Under the pieces are notes generated by a model. The model saw nothing but the letters and a program-made list of their open reading frames with translations. It was not told where the DNA came from and did no database searches. Below, piece by piece: positions 1-5,748 of a stretch of DNA of 7,287 nucleotides. Location: NCBI GenBank assembly GCA_936924235.1, contig CAKZHN010000007.1, positions 1 through 7,287 on the forward strand, written 5' to 3'. Numbering within the stretch: position 1 is the stretch's first letter; every line of letters starts with the position of its first letter. Source of the DNA: an uncultured Rhodoplanes sp. GTDB lineage: Bacteria; Pseudomonadota; Alphaproteobacteria; Rhizobiales; Xanthobacteraceae. Both the position numbers and the translations under genes were made by a program.

Positions 1-60
1 TAGGCGAGCGAAGCGACGCCGTCCTTCGGACGACTATGGCGCGGGCTGTTTGACATGTGA
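1..60. other. Left-edge non-coding stretch, possible edge of a dispersed repeat
   Basis: No credible gene covers these bases. They include a short perfect hairpin at 20-32 (CGTCC, loop TTC, GGACG) preceded by a GCGAGCGAAGCGACGCC run. The style (GAGCGAAGCGA next to CGTCCTTCGGACG) resembles dispersed intergenic repeats I associate with Bradyrhizobium-type genomes, but that is recollection and cannot be tested here. Bases 61-96 show nothing recognisable. The next gene downstream of the operon lies outside the window. Confidence 0.3.
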
Positions 61-96
61 ATCCGAAGATCAAAGCCGCGCTGATGCAGCACGGCG

Positions 97-153
97 TCCC
101 TCCCCGCCAGGGGAGGGTGGCCTCGCGTGAGCGAGGTCGGGTGGGGAGATGTA
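97..153 (+). repeat. Palindromic repeat unit, left copy of an inverted doublet
   Basis: The unit starts with a perfect 8-bp stem, CCCTCCCC (98-105) and GGGGAGGG (110-117), loop GCCA. A second hairpin follows: CCTCGC (121-126), loop GTGA, GCGAGG (131-136). The unit ends with CGGGTGGGGAGATGT. The same order of elements is found in reverse complement at 178-234, so this is one half of an inverted pair separated by about 24 bases. It looks like a REP/BIME-like or small non-autonomous dispersed element. No coding potential is credible here. Confidence 0.8.
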
Positions 154-177
154 TCGACGACGGAGAGCGCTATTGCG

Positions 178-234
178 TGGAGACATCTCCCCGCCCGGCG
201 CCTTCGGCGCCACTCTCCCCTGGCGGGGAGGGAT
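178..234 (-). repeat. Palindromic repeat unit, right copy, 3' of livF
   Basis: Read on the minus strand, this unit matches the left copy: TCCCTCCCCGCCAGGGGAG, then an internal hairpin, then GGGCGGGGAGATGT. The outer stem is 213-220 with 225-232 and contains one G-U pair. The internal hairpin is GGCGCC, loop GAA, GGCGCC (197-211), a different sequence from the left copy's CCTCGC/GCGAGG but again self-complementary. It begins 23 bases after the livF stop codon. It could therefore form the 3' end structure of the operon mRNA, although no T-run follows it, so a classical intrinsic terminator is not supported. Confidence 0.78.
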
Positions 235-257
235 GGCACCGAGCAAGCGGCAAGAAA

Positions 258-980
258 TCAAAAAACTCCGAGATGCTGCCGCAGATCGACGCCGCCTTGC
301 CGAAGCTCCGCCGCGGTCGAAACCACCGCGACCTGGCCGCTGTTGAGGATCACGATGTCGTCGGCGACATCGAACACCAGCGTCGGGTTCTGCTCGACCA
401 GCACGATCGACAGGCCGCTCTCCTTCAGCTTGCGGATCGTGGCCATCACCTCGGCGACGATTTGCGGCGCGAGGCCTTCCGAGGGCTCGTCCATCAGCAG
501 CACGCGCGGGTTCTGCATCAGCGCGCGGCCGATGGCGAGCATCTGCTGCTCGCCGCCGGACAGATGGATCGCGACCTGGTTCTGTCTTTCGTTCAGCCGT
601 GGGAACATGCCGAACACGGTGTCGATGGTCCACGGCGCGTGCCGGCTTCCCGGATCGGGCCTGCGCGCTGCGACGATGAGATTCTCCCGCACCGAGAGGC
701 TCTTGAAGATGCGCCGGCCCTGCGGCACCAGCGCGACGCCGCAGGCCGCGATCTGCTCGGGCGGCAGCTTCGTCACCGCCGTGCCGAACACTTCGACCGC
801 GCCGCCGCGCGGCGGCACGAGACCCACGGTGACGTTCATGCAGGTCGACTTGCCGGCGCCGTTGCGGCCGAGCAAGCCCAGCAGCCGGCCCTCGCCAAGC
901 GTGAACGACACCTTCTGCAGCACATGGCTGTCGCTGTAGAAGGCGTCGATGTCGCGCAAGGCCAACGCGCTAGTGACCAA
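258..980 (-). CDS. livF: LIV-type ABC transporter ATP-binding protein, LivF family (left module)
   Basis: This is one of the two cytoplasmic ATPases that drive a high-affinity LIV/HAAT importer. The 240 residues show Walker A GRNGAGKST (38-46), the Q-loop in LVPQGRR (Q87), the signature LSGGEQQ (140-146) and Walker B RVLLMDEP (159-166). The switch position reads VEQN (195-198) rather than the usual histidine, as is normal for LivF. Full length for the family (about 235-240). The start is a TTG at 980-978, chosen because AGGGAGGT lies six bases upstream and no in-frame ATG lies nearby. The gene overlaps livG by 11 bases, indicating translational coupling. The C-terminus reads QHLGVF, so the usual YLG is changed to HLG. 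It is the last gene of the operon. The family is certain; the substrate is not known. Confidence 0.95.
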   Translation of the reverse strand: MVTSALALRDIDAFYSDSHVLQKVSFTLGEGRLLGLLGRNGAGKSTCMNVTVGLVPPRGGAVEVFGTAVTKLPPEQIAACGVALVPQGRRIFKSLSVRENLIVAARRPDPGSRHAPWTIDTVFGMFPRLNERQNQVAIHLSGGEQQMLAIGRALMQNPRVLLMDEPSEGLAPQIVAEVMATIRKLKESGLSIVLVEQNPTLVFDVADDIVILNSGQVAVVSTAAELRQGGVDLRQHLGVF

Positions 981-1707
981 GGTAGACCTCCCTGGTGCGC
1001 GGGTCGGCGACCACCTCGGCGCGGCTGCCTTCGACGATCACCTTGCCGAAATGCAGAAGCGTGATCCGCTCGGCGAAATCGAGCGCGACGTCCATGTTGT
1101 GCTCGATCATCACGATGGTGACGTCGCGCGGGATGGCGCGCAGTGTCTCATGCACGTCGCGGCGTTCGTCGATCGACAGTCCGGCGTAAGGCTCGTCGAG
1201 CAGCAGCACCTTGGGGTTCTGCGCCAACGCCATGGCGATCTCGACCCTGCGGCGCTCGCCGTACGAGGTCTGCGACAATGGACGGTCGGCGATGTGGCGC
1301 AGGCCGACCCGCTGCAGCGCGTCGTGAGCGCGCTCGATCAGCTCGGTGTTCCGGGAAATGACGCTGAGCGGATTCCACCGTTCCTTGGAAAGGCCGAGCA
1401 GCGCCAAGGTGACGTTGTGCGCGATGGTGTCGCGCGCGAACAGCGTGATGATCTGATAGGTGCGCGCCATGCCGAGATGCGGACGCCTGCGGCTCGGCAC
1501 GGCGGTGATGTCCTGGCCGAACAGTGCGACCGATCCGCTGTCCGGCGAGAGCTCGCCGGCGATCAGGTTGAACAGCGTGGTCTTGCCGGCGCCGTTCGGG
1601 CCGATGATCAGCCGCCGCTCGCCCGGCTCGACGTTGAGGTTGACGTTGGTGGTCACGCGCAATCCGCCGAACGCCTTGCAGAGATTGCTGACGCTGAGCG
1701 CGCTCAT
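970..1707 (-). CDS. livG: LIV-type ABC transporter ATP-binding protein, LivG family (left module)
   Basis: This is the second ATPase subunit of the left transporter, pairing with LivF under the LivH-LivM channel. The 245 residues contain Walker A GPNGAGKTT (36-44), the Q-loop in ARTYQ (Q85), the signature SYGER (148-152), Walker B KVLLLDEP (166-173), D-loop AGLS (175-178) and the switch histidine in IEHNMD (H203). The C-terminal TREVYLGH tail is the conserved LivG ending. The ATG at 1707-1705 overlaps the livM stop as ATGA. Upstream in-frame codons exist but fall inside livM. It is slightly shorter than the right-hand paralogue (256 residues) mainly because that copy has a longer N-terminus. 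Bases 1561-1609 over the Walker A region are identical to the right-hand copy. Confidence 0.96.
   Translation of the reverse strand: MSALSVSNLCKAFGGLRVTTNVNLNVEPGERRLIIGPNGAGKTTLFNLIAGELSPDSGSVALFGQDITAVPSRRRPHLGMARTYQIITLFARDTIAHNVTLALLGLSKERWNPLSVISRNTELIERAHDALQRVGLRHIADRPLSQTSYGERRRVEIAMALAQNPKVLLLDEPYAGLSIDERRDVHETLRAIPRDVTIVMIEHNMDVALDFAERITLLHFGKVIVEGSRAEVVADPRTREVYLGH
987..992 (-). promoter_or_regulatory. Ribosome binding site deciding the livF TTG start
   Basis: The minus strand reads GGGAGG here (AGGGAGGT with its neighbours), six bases before the TTG at 980-978. It lies inside the 3' end of livG. The strong match to the anti-Shine-Dalgarno sequence and the standard spacing are the reason for accepting a TTG start. 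Confidence 0.75.
1561..1609. repeat. 49-base exact direct repeat, copy in the left livG
   Basis: This stretch, coding for the Walker A loop and flanks, is base-for-base identical to 6343-6391 in the right livG, including all third codon positions. The copies are 4,782 bases apart in the same orientation. It marks the two livG genes as paralogues. Confidence 0.9.
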
Positions 1708-2705
1708 GATCTGGGCTCGCACGAATTGGCGTCCGCGTTCGGCGCAATGACGATCGGGCGCTTCCGGCCGAACGCCCGCAAGCCTTGCTTCCACAGCCGG
1801 ACAGTGCCCGGAACGAGGCCTTCCGGCATCAGGATGACGATGGCGACGAACACCGCGCCGAGCAGAAAATTCCAGCGCTCGATGTAGCCCGACACCACGT
1901 TCTTGACGACGACGACGAGGGCTGCGCCGACGATCGGCCCGAGCAGCGTCGCGGGCCCGCCCGCGATCACCATCAGCAACACCTCGGCCGAAGCGGTCAG
2001 CGCGGTGGTCTGCGGGCTGATGAACTGGGTGTAGTAGACGAACAGGACGCCGGCGATGGCGGTGAGGAAGCCCGAGAAAAGACAGGCCCAAAATCGAATC
2101 GCCCAGACGTGATAGCCGAGCGCGTTCATGCGGCGCTCCTGATCGCGGGTGCCTCGAAGCGCGGCGCCGAGCGGCGAGCCGACGAAGATCGTCATCGCCA
2201 CGACGGCGATCAGAAACACCAGCAGCGTCGTGTAATAGAACGTCGGTGCGGAGCCGAGATCGAGGCCGAACGGGGCCGGCCGGTCCTTGAGGTTGATGCC
2301 GTTGTCACCGCCGGTGAGGCTGATCCAGCGATAGGCGAGGCCCCAGATGATCTGGCCGAGCGCCAGCGTGATCATGATGAAGCCGATGCCGGTGGCGCGC
2401 AGCGCCAGCGCCGCGAAGATCGCGGTGGCAACGAGGCCGACGATCAGCGCGCCGAGGATCGCCGCGGTGTGGCCGAAGCCGATCTGGAGCAGATAGCCGG
2501 TGGCGTAGGCCGCGATGCCGAACAGCCCGGCGTGGCCGAGCGAGACGAGCCCGGCGTAGCCGACCAGGATGTTCAGGCCCATCGCGAATACGGCGTAGAA
2601 CAGCACCTGGCTCGAAACGTTGACGTAATAGACGCCCGGCATCCAGTACGGCAGGCTGATGAGTGCGACGATGGCTGCGGCGAGGGCGAGCGTGCGGCTG
2701 TTCAA
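1704..2705 (-). CDS. livM: LIV-type ABC transporter permease, LivM family (left module)
   Basis: This inner-membrane permease forms the channel with LivH. Started at TTG 2705-2703 it has 333 residues, normal for LivM. It opens with a hydrophobic helix (about 6-20). Other landmarks are NILVGYAGLVSLGHAG (45-60), MITLALGQ (111-118), LTGGDNGI (130-137) and the cytoplasmic coupling loop RGTRDQERRMNALGY (184-198). About 8-10 membrane segments are expected. The TTG overlaps the livH stop codon (TTGA), and GGGAGG lies eight bases upstream. The reading frame continues open across livH to 3566, but that stretch reads as arginine/alanine-rich nonsense and is a shadow. The charged C-terminus ends CEPRS. 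Its middle segment closely resembles the truncated right-hand LivM. Confidence 0.95.
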   Translation of the reverse strand: MNSRTLALAAAIVALISLPYWMPGVYYVNVSSQVLFYAVFAMGLNILVGYAGLVSLGHAGLFGIAAYATGYLLQIGFGHTAAILGALIVGLVATAIFAALALRATGIGFIMITLALGQIIWGLAYRWISLTGGDNGINLKDRPAPFGLDLGSAPTFYYTTLLVFLIAVVAMTIFVGSPLGAALRGTRDQERRMNALGYHVWAIRFWACLFSGFLTAIAGVLFVYYTQFISPQTTALTASAEVLLMVIAGGPATLLGPIVGAALVVVVKNVVSGYIERWNFLLGAVFVAIVILMPEGLVPGTVRLWKQGLRAFGRKRPIVIAPNADANSCEPRS

Positions 2706-3574
2706 GACACGTGCCTCCCGAACAGTCCTTGCGGCCGGAAGATCAGGACCAGCAGCATCGGCAGGAACAGCACGAAGTAGGCCAGCTCCGGTAAGAGCGC
2801 CTGGCCGAAGTTGTAGATGAAGCCGACAATGATGCTGCCGACGAACGAGCCGAGCAGGCTGCCGGTGCCCCCAAGAATGACGACGACCAGCGCCAGCGGC
2901 AGCATGTCCTGGTCGAGCCCAGGGTACGCAGAGAGGATCGGGCCGCCGATGATGCCGGCAAAGCCCGCCAGCGCCGCGCCGAGCGCGAACACGATGGTGA
3001 AGAGCTGCGACACGCGGATGCCGACCACGCGCGCCATGTCGGGATCGTCGACGCCGGCGCGGATCATCGCGCCGAGCCGCGTCCGGTCGAGCAGCAGCCA
3101 GAGGCCTACGGCAAACACCACCGCGATGGCGATGATGGCGAGCTTGTAGTTCTGGAACGCGGCGGCGCCGATCCGCGTGAAGCCGCCGAGGCCGGCGGGG
3201 ATTTCGATGTTGATCGGATCGCCGCCCCAGACCATCAGGCAGAAATCGGCGGCCATGAACGACAGGCCGAGCGTCACCAGCACCTGGGCCAGCGCGTCGC
3301 CCGGCAATCGCCGCAGCAGCAGGCGTTCGATCAGCGCGCCGAGGAACGCCACCAGCAGCGTGGCGAGGACCGCCGCCAGCCAGAAATTGAGCTGCACACC
3401 GGACACGCCGATGATGAAGGCCGCGCCGAAGTAGGCGCCTAGCATGAACAGCGAGCCGTGCGTCAAATTCGGGATGCGCATCAGCCCGAAGATCAGCGAG
3501 AAACCCGCCGACAGCAGAAACAGCAGACCGCCAAAGGTCACGCTGTTGACGGTCAGCACCACCCACTTAGTCAT
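2702..3574 (-). CDS. livH: LIV-type ABC transporter permease, LivH family (left module)
   Basis: This is the second inner-membrane permease of the left transporter. The 290 residues match the LivH family length. Recognisable segments are GFSLIFGLMRIPNLTHGSLF (24-43), followed by MLGAY; a hydrophobic block around 66-82; LAQVLVTLGLS (95-105); the coupling loop GAMIRAGVDDPDMARVVGI (168-186); GGTGSLLGSFVG near 236-247; and the C-terminal LIFRPQGLFGR. The ATG at 3574-3572 is the first in frame. The ribosome binding site is weak, with GGGA about 14 bases upstream, in keeping with lower translation than the binding protein. It follows the binding-protein gene after 75 bases that hold two hairpins, and its stop overlaps the livM TTG start. 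Confidence 0.95.
   Translation of the reverse strand: MTKWVVLTVNSVTFGGLLFLLSAGFSLIFGLMRIPNLTHGSLFMLGAYFGAAFIIGVSGVQLNFWLAAVLATLLVAFLGALIERLLLRRLPGDALAQVLVTLGLSFMAADFCLMVWGGDPINIEIPAGLGGFTRIGAAAFQNYKLAIIAIAVVFAVGLWLLLDRTRLGAMIRAGVDDPDMARVVGIRVSQLFTIVFALGAALAGFAGIIGGPILSAYPGLDQDMLPLALVVVILGGTGSLLGSFVGSIIVGFIYNFGQALLPELAYFVLFLPMLLVLIFRPQGLFGRHVS
2714..2719 (-). promoter_or_regulatory. Ribosome binding site deciding the livM TTG start
   Basis: The minus strand reads GGGAGG eight bases before the TTG at 2705-2703. The site is inside the last codons of livH. No ATG or GTG in the livM frame lies at suitable spacing, since the nearby GTG in CACGTG is in the livH frame. The TTG is therefore the best-supported start. 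Confidence 0.75.
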
Positions 3575-3594
3575 CGATGGAAATGTCCCGCGCT

Positions 3595-3615
3595 CGTTCG
3601 TCCCCCCGGCGAACG
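3595..3615. other. Small hairpin upstream of livH
   Basis: CGTTCG (3595-3600) and CGAACG (3610-3615) form a 6-bp stem around a 9-base C-rich loop (G-rich in the transcript). It lies about 20 bases before the livH start and shares base 3615 with the larger hairpin. The two would compete for that one base only. Confidence 0.5.
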
Positions 3616-3642
3616 GCGGGCGCTGCCGAAACAGCGCCCGCC
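3615..3642. other. Intra-operon hairpin between the binding-protein gene and livH
   Basis: GGCGGGCGCTG (3615-3625) and CAGCGCCCGCC (3632-3642) form a perfect 11-bp GC-rich stem with a 6-base loop. It begins seven bases after the binding-protein stop codon. No T-run follows on the minus strand, so it is not a simple terminator. Its position matches the hairpins found after binding-protein genes in other ABC operons, such as malE-malF, which protect the upstream mRNA from 3' exonucleases and give excess binding protein. The structure is seen directly; the role is inferred. Confidence 0.75.
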
Positions 3643-3649
3643 CACCTCG

Positions 3650-4897
3650 TCATGGCTTGAGCGGCGGATAGTCGCGCGAATAGACCGGCTGCGCGAGGAA
3701 CTTGGCTTCGTCGTAATTCCAGAACTGACTGACGTTGTGATACGTCTTGATGGTCTTGTTCCAGAGCTTGAGGCCGTATTTCGCGCCTTCCTTGCCGAGC
3801 TTGCGGATGTAGAAGTCGCCGACCACGTTGCCCAGGTGATCGAACTTCACCGGGCCGCGCGGCGTGTCGGTGAGGTTGACCCCACGCATCGCGCCGACGA
3901 ACTTGGTCTTGTCGCTGGCGTCGCCGTTGAGCGCCTTGAGGCCCGCTTCGACGACCATGCAATTGACATAGAGCAGGCCGGCATATTGGCCCGGCACGGT
4001 GTCGAAGTTCTTCAGCATGCCGTCGATGAAGCGCTTGTTGCTCTCGGTCTCGAGATCGAGCGTGTAGGGGATGCAGCTCATGAGGCCGATCGCTTCCTCG
4101 CCGAAGCTCTTGAGCAGCGCGTCGTCGCCGCCGGTTTCGCCGGTGACCACCGGGAATTTCAAACCGGCGCCCGCATAGGCCTTCATGAAGCGCAGCGGGT
4201 TGGAACCTGCGAAGCCCTGGCAGACGCCGTCGCAATCGTCGAGCTGCGCGACGTAGGGCGTGTAGTCCGGCGTCACCAGCGGCGGCCAGATCTTCTTGAC
4301 GATCTTTCCTCCATTGTCTTCGAAAACCCGCTGGAAGCCGCCCATCTGCTCATGGCCGAAGGCGAAGTCCTCGGAGATGCAGGCGATGCGCTTCAGCTTC
4401 AATTCCTTGGCGGCGTAGTCCGCCATCGGATGCATGGCCTGGGCCGAGGTCGCCGAGGCGCGGATGAAATACGGGTTGGGCCTGCGCTGCGTCATGTCCT
4501 CGGCGGCGGCGAGGCTCAGGACCGGCATCTTGTTCTGCGCCGTGTATTCGGTGATCGCGAGCAGCTCGAACGCCGCGAGCGGGCCGAGGATGCAATCGAC
4601 CTTGTCGCGCTCGACCAACTCCTGGACCTTGGTCTTGGTGCCGGCCGGATTGCCGCCGGTGTCGGCCGAGAAGAACTCGACCTTGCGGCCGGCCATCATG
4701 TTGTTCTTCTCTTTCAGGAACGTGAGGACGCCCTGTTCCATCTGGATGCCGCCCTGGGCGAGCGGGCCGGTCTTCACGGTAAGCAGGCCGAGCTTGAACG
4801 GCGCGGCCTGCGCGTGGACGGCGGGCGCCTTCAGCGTCGCGATGCCGGCGCCGGTCGCCAGCATGCCTTTGAGTACGGTACGGCGTTTGATCGACAT
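3650..4897 (-). CDS. LIV-type ABC transporter periplasmic substrate-binding protein with a Tat-like signal peptide
   Basis: This periplasmic type I solute-binding protein (Peripla_BP_6, LivJ/LivK-like) delivers solute to LivH-LivM. The ATG at 4897-4895 is preferred over the GTG at 4906: GGGAG lies eight bases before the ATG but abuts the GTG. This gives 415 residues, somewhat longer than E. coli LivJ. The N-terminus carries KRRTVLKG (4-11), a hydrophobic stretch and VHA before Q30, fitting a twin-arginine signal peptide cleaved near residue 29. The mature part begins KLGLLTVKTGPLAQGG; landmarks are ILGPLAAF (103-110), PVLSLAAAEDMT (125-136), ISEDFAFG (174-181) and TGETGG (252-257). Ligand-contact positions known from LivJ are replaced by Ala, Gly or Phe. 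Six cysteines (102, 173, 222, 226, 275, 313) are present. The substrate is unknown. It is the first gene of the left module. Confidence 0.95.
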   Translation of the reverse strand: MSIKRRTVLKGMLATGAGIATLKAPAVHAQAAPFKLGLLTVKTGPLAQGGIQMEQGVLTFLKEKNNMMAGRKVEFFSADTGGNPAGTKTKVQELVERDKVDCILGPLAAFELLAITEYTAQNKMPVLSLAAAEDMTQRRPNPYFIRASATSAQAMHPMADYAAKELKLKRIACISEDFAFGHEQMGGFQRVFEDNGGKIVKKIWPPLVTPDYTPYVAQLDDCDGVCQGFAGSNPLRFMKAYAGAGLKFPVVTGETGGDDALLKSFGEEAIGLMSCIPYTLDLETESNKRFIDGMLKNFDTVPGQYAGLLYVNCMVVEAGLKALNGDASDKTKFVGAMRGVNLTDTPRGPVKFDHLGNVVGDFYIRKLGKEGAKYGLKLWNKTIKTYHNVSQFWNYDEAKFLAQPVYSRDYPPLKP

Positions 4898-4905
4898 TGG
4901 TTTCA

Positions 4906-4910
4906 CTCCC
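4906..4910 (-). promoter_or_regulatory. Ribosome binding site of the binding-protein gene
   Basis: The minus strand reads GGGAG, with eight bases to the ATG at 4897-4895. The alternative GTG at 4906-4904 overlaps the last G of this site and cannot be served by it. This decides the start and removes three residues from the longest possible reading frame. Confidence 0.7.
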
Positions 4911-4929
4911 GGGTGGTGATTGTTTTAAG

Positions 4930-4946
4930 CCCCCTGTTTGCCGGGG
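4930..4946. other. Weak hairpin in the leader of the binding-protein gene
   Basis: On the plus strand CCCC (4931-4934) can pair with GGGG (4943-4946), followed by ATC and five T (4950-4954), so a short terminator-like shape exists for antisense transcripts. On the minus strand the same bases would fold in the leader about 33 bases before the ATG. The 4-bp stem with its 8-base loop is short, and neither role is well supported. Confidence 0.25.
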
Positions 4947-4956
4947 ATCTTTTTGG

Positions 4957-4985
4957 TCGCCTGGTCGCTACGCTAGCACGGTCAA
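4957..4985 (-). promoter_or_regulatory. Candidate promoter region for the left module
   Basis: The 146-base gap 4898-5043 is by far the largest between genes here. Its minus strand contains TTGACC (4985-4980), a fair -35 match, and TGCTAGCGT (4978-4970), which resembles an extended -10. They are too close together to be one promoter. At the standard 17-base spacing from TTGACC the -10 would be AGGCGA (4962-4957), a poor match. A promoter is therefore likely somewhere in this gap, but its exact elements are uncertain. I found no convincing sigma-54 GG-N10-GC site. Confidence 0.25.
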
Positions 4986-5043
4986 AGTTTCGGCCGCGCA
5001 CGAAATGAAAGCAAGATTGTCGCAAGTGTCCCGAACCTAGCCC

Positions 5044-5745
5044 TCAGATGCCCAGATAGCTGTGCTTGATCTGTTCGTTGGCCCACAGTTCGGCCGGCAG
5101 CGCCGAATATACCACCTGGCCCTTGCTCATGACGTGGACGTAGTCGACGAGCTTCAGCGCCAGCGACGCGTTCTGCTCGACCAGGAGGATCGACATGCCC
5201 TCCTTCTTGAGCTGGGCGATGGCCTCCCAGACGCCCTGGATGATGATGGGCGCGAGCCCCTCGGACGGCTCGTCCATGATCAGGCAGTCCGGATTGGTCA
5301 TCAGCCCGCGGCCGATCGCGAGCATCTGCTGCTCGCCGCCCGACAGCGTCCGGGAGCGTTGGGTGCGGCGTTCGCGGAGCCGCGGAAACATCTTGTAGAC
5401 CCGCTCCAGGTTCCAGCCATGCCGCTCGCCGTGGCGGCCGGCGACCAGCAGGTTCTCCTCGACGCTCAAGGTCGGGAACACCCGGCGGCCCTGCGGCACG
5501 AGGCCCATGCCGCTTCGCACCGTCTCGAACGACGGCGCCGCCGTGATGTCGTCGCCCTTGAACACGATCTTGCCGCGGCGCGGCGGCACGAAGCCGCAGA
5601 TCGAGTTGACCAGCGTGGTCTTGCCGACGCCGTTGCGGCCCAGCAGACCGAGGATCTGGCCCTGCTCGAGCTGCAGCGACAGGCCTTGCAGCACATAGGC
5701 GTCGCCGTAGTAGGTGTGGATGTCCTGGACGTCGAGGATCGCCAT
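5044..5745 (-). CDS. livF: LIV-type ABC transporter ATP-binding protein, LivF family (right module)
   Basis: This is an ATPase subunit of a second LIV-type transporter. The 233 residues show Walker A GRNGVGKTT (36-44), the Q-loop in LVPQGRR (Q85), the signature LSGGEQQ (134-140), Walker B DCLIMDEP (153-160) and LVEQNASL with glutamine (Q191) at the switch position, as usual for LivF. It ends in the family-typical HSYLGI. The ATG at 5745-5743 lies three bases after the livG stop, with TGGGGA about 12 bases upstream. It is clearly paralogous to the left-hand LivF, and the shared EPSEGLAP after Walker B is typical of the family. It is followed by 146 non-coding bases, so it may end the right-hand operon or be co-transcribed with the left module. 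Confidence 0.96.
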   Translation of the reverse strand: MAILDVQDIHTYYGDAYVLQGLSLQLEQGQILGLLGRNGVGKTTLVNSICGFVPPRRGKIVFKGDDITAAPSFETVRSGMGLVPQGRRVFPTLSVEENLLVAGRHGERHGWNLERVYKMFPRLRERRTQRSRTLSGGEQQMLAIGRGLMTNPDCLIMDEPSEGLAPIIIQGVWEAIAQLKKEGMSILLVEQNASLALKLVDYVHVMSKGQVVYSALPAELWANEQIKHSYLGI

Positions 5746-5748
5746 GGC

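Noticed and set aside
96..236. CRISPR array
   Set aside because: There are only two units, in inverted orientation, each with its own hairpins and no regular spacers.
97..257. Rho-independent terminator after livF
   Set aside because: The stems are strong but no T-run follows on the minus strand. Termination may occur here, but the intrinsic type is not supported.
57..1064. Plus-strand frame of 335 codons opposite livF, running through the palindromic repeat
   Set aside because: It runs through repeat hairpins and an ATPase gene in antisense and has no recognisable domain.
949..2780. Plus-strand open frames at 949-1887 and 1785-2780
   Set aside because: Both are Asp/Arg/Glu/Ala-rich mirrors of livG and livM with no hydrophobic or catalytic pattern, and both cross real gene borders.
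2706..3566. N-terminal extension of livM reaching back across livH (possible fused permease)
   Set aside because: The extension is an Arg/Ala-rich shifted reading of livH. livH itself is intact with its own stop at 2702, and the TTG with a good ribosome binding site explains the livM start.
3458..5008. Long plus-strand open frame of 516 codons opposite the binding-protein gene
   Set aside because: The translation is rich in Arg, Glu, Ala and His with no domain. The opposite strand encodes a clear binding protein. Long antisense frames are expected in GC-rich genes with G/C third positions.
4990..5040. Sigma-54 promoter upstream of the binding-protein gene
   Set aside because: The GGGACACTTGC segment looked suggestive, but GG and GC are not at the required 10-base separation.
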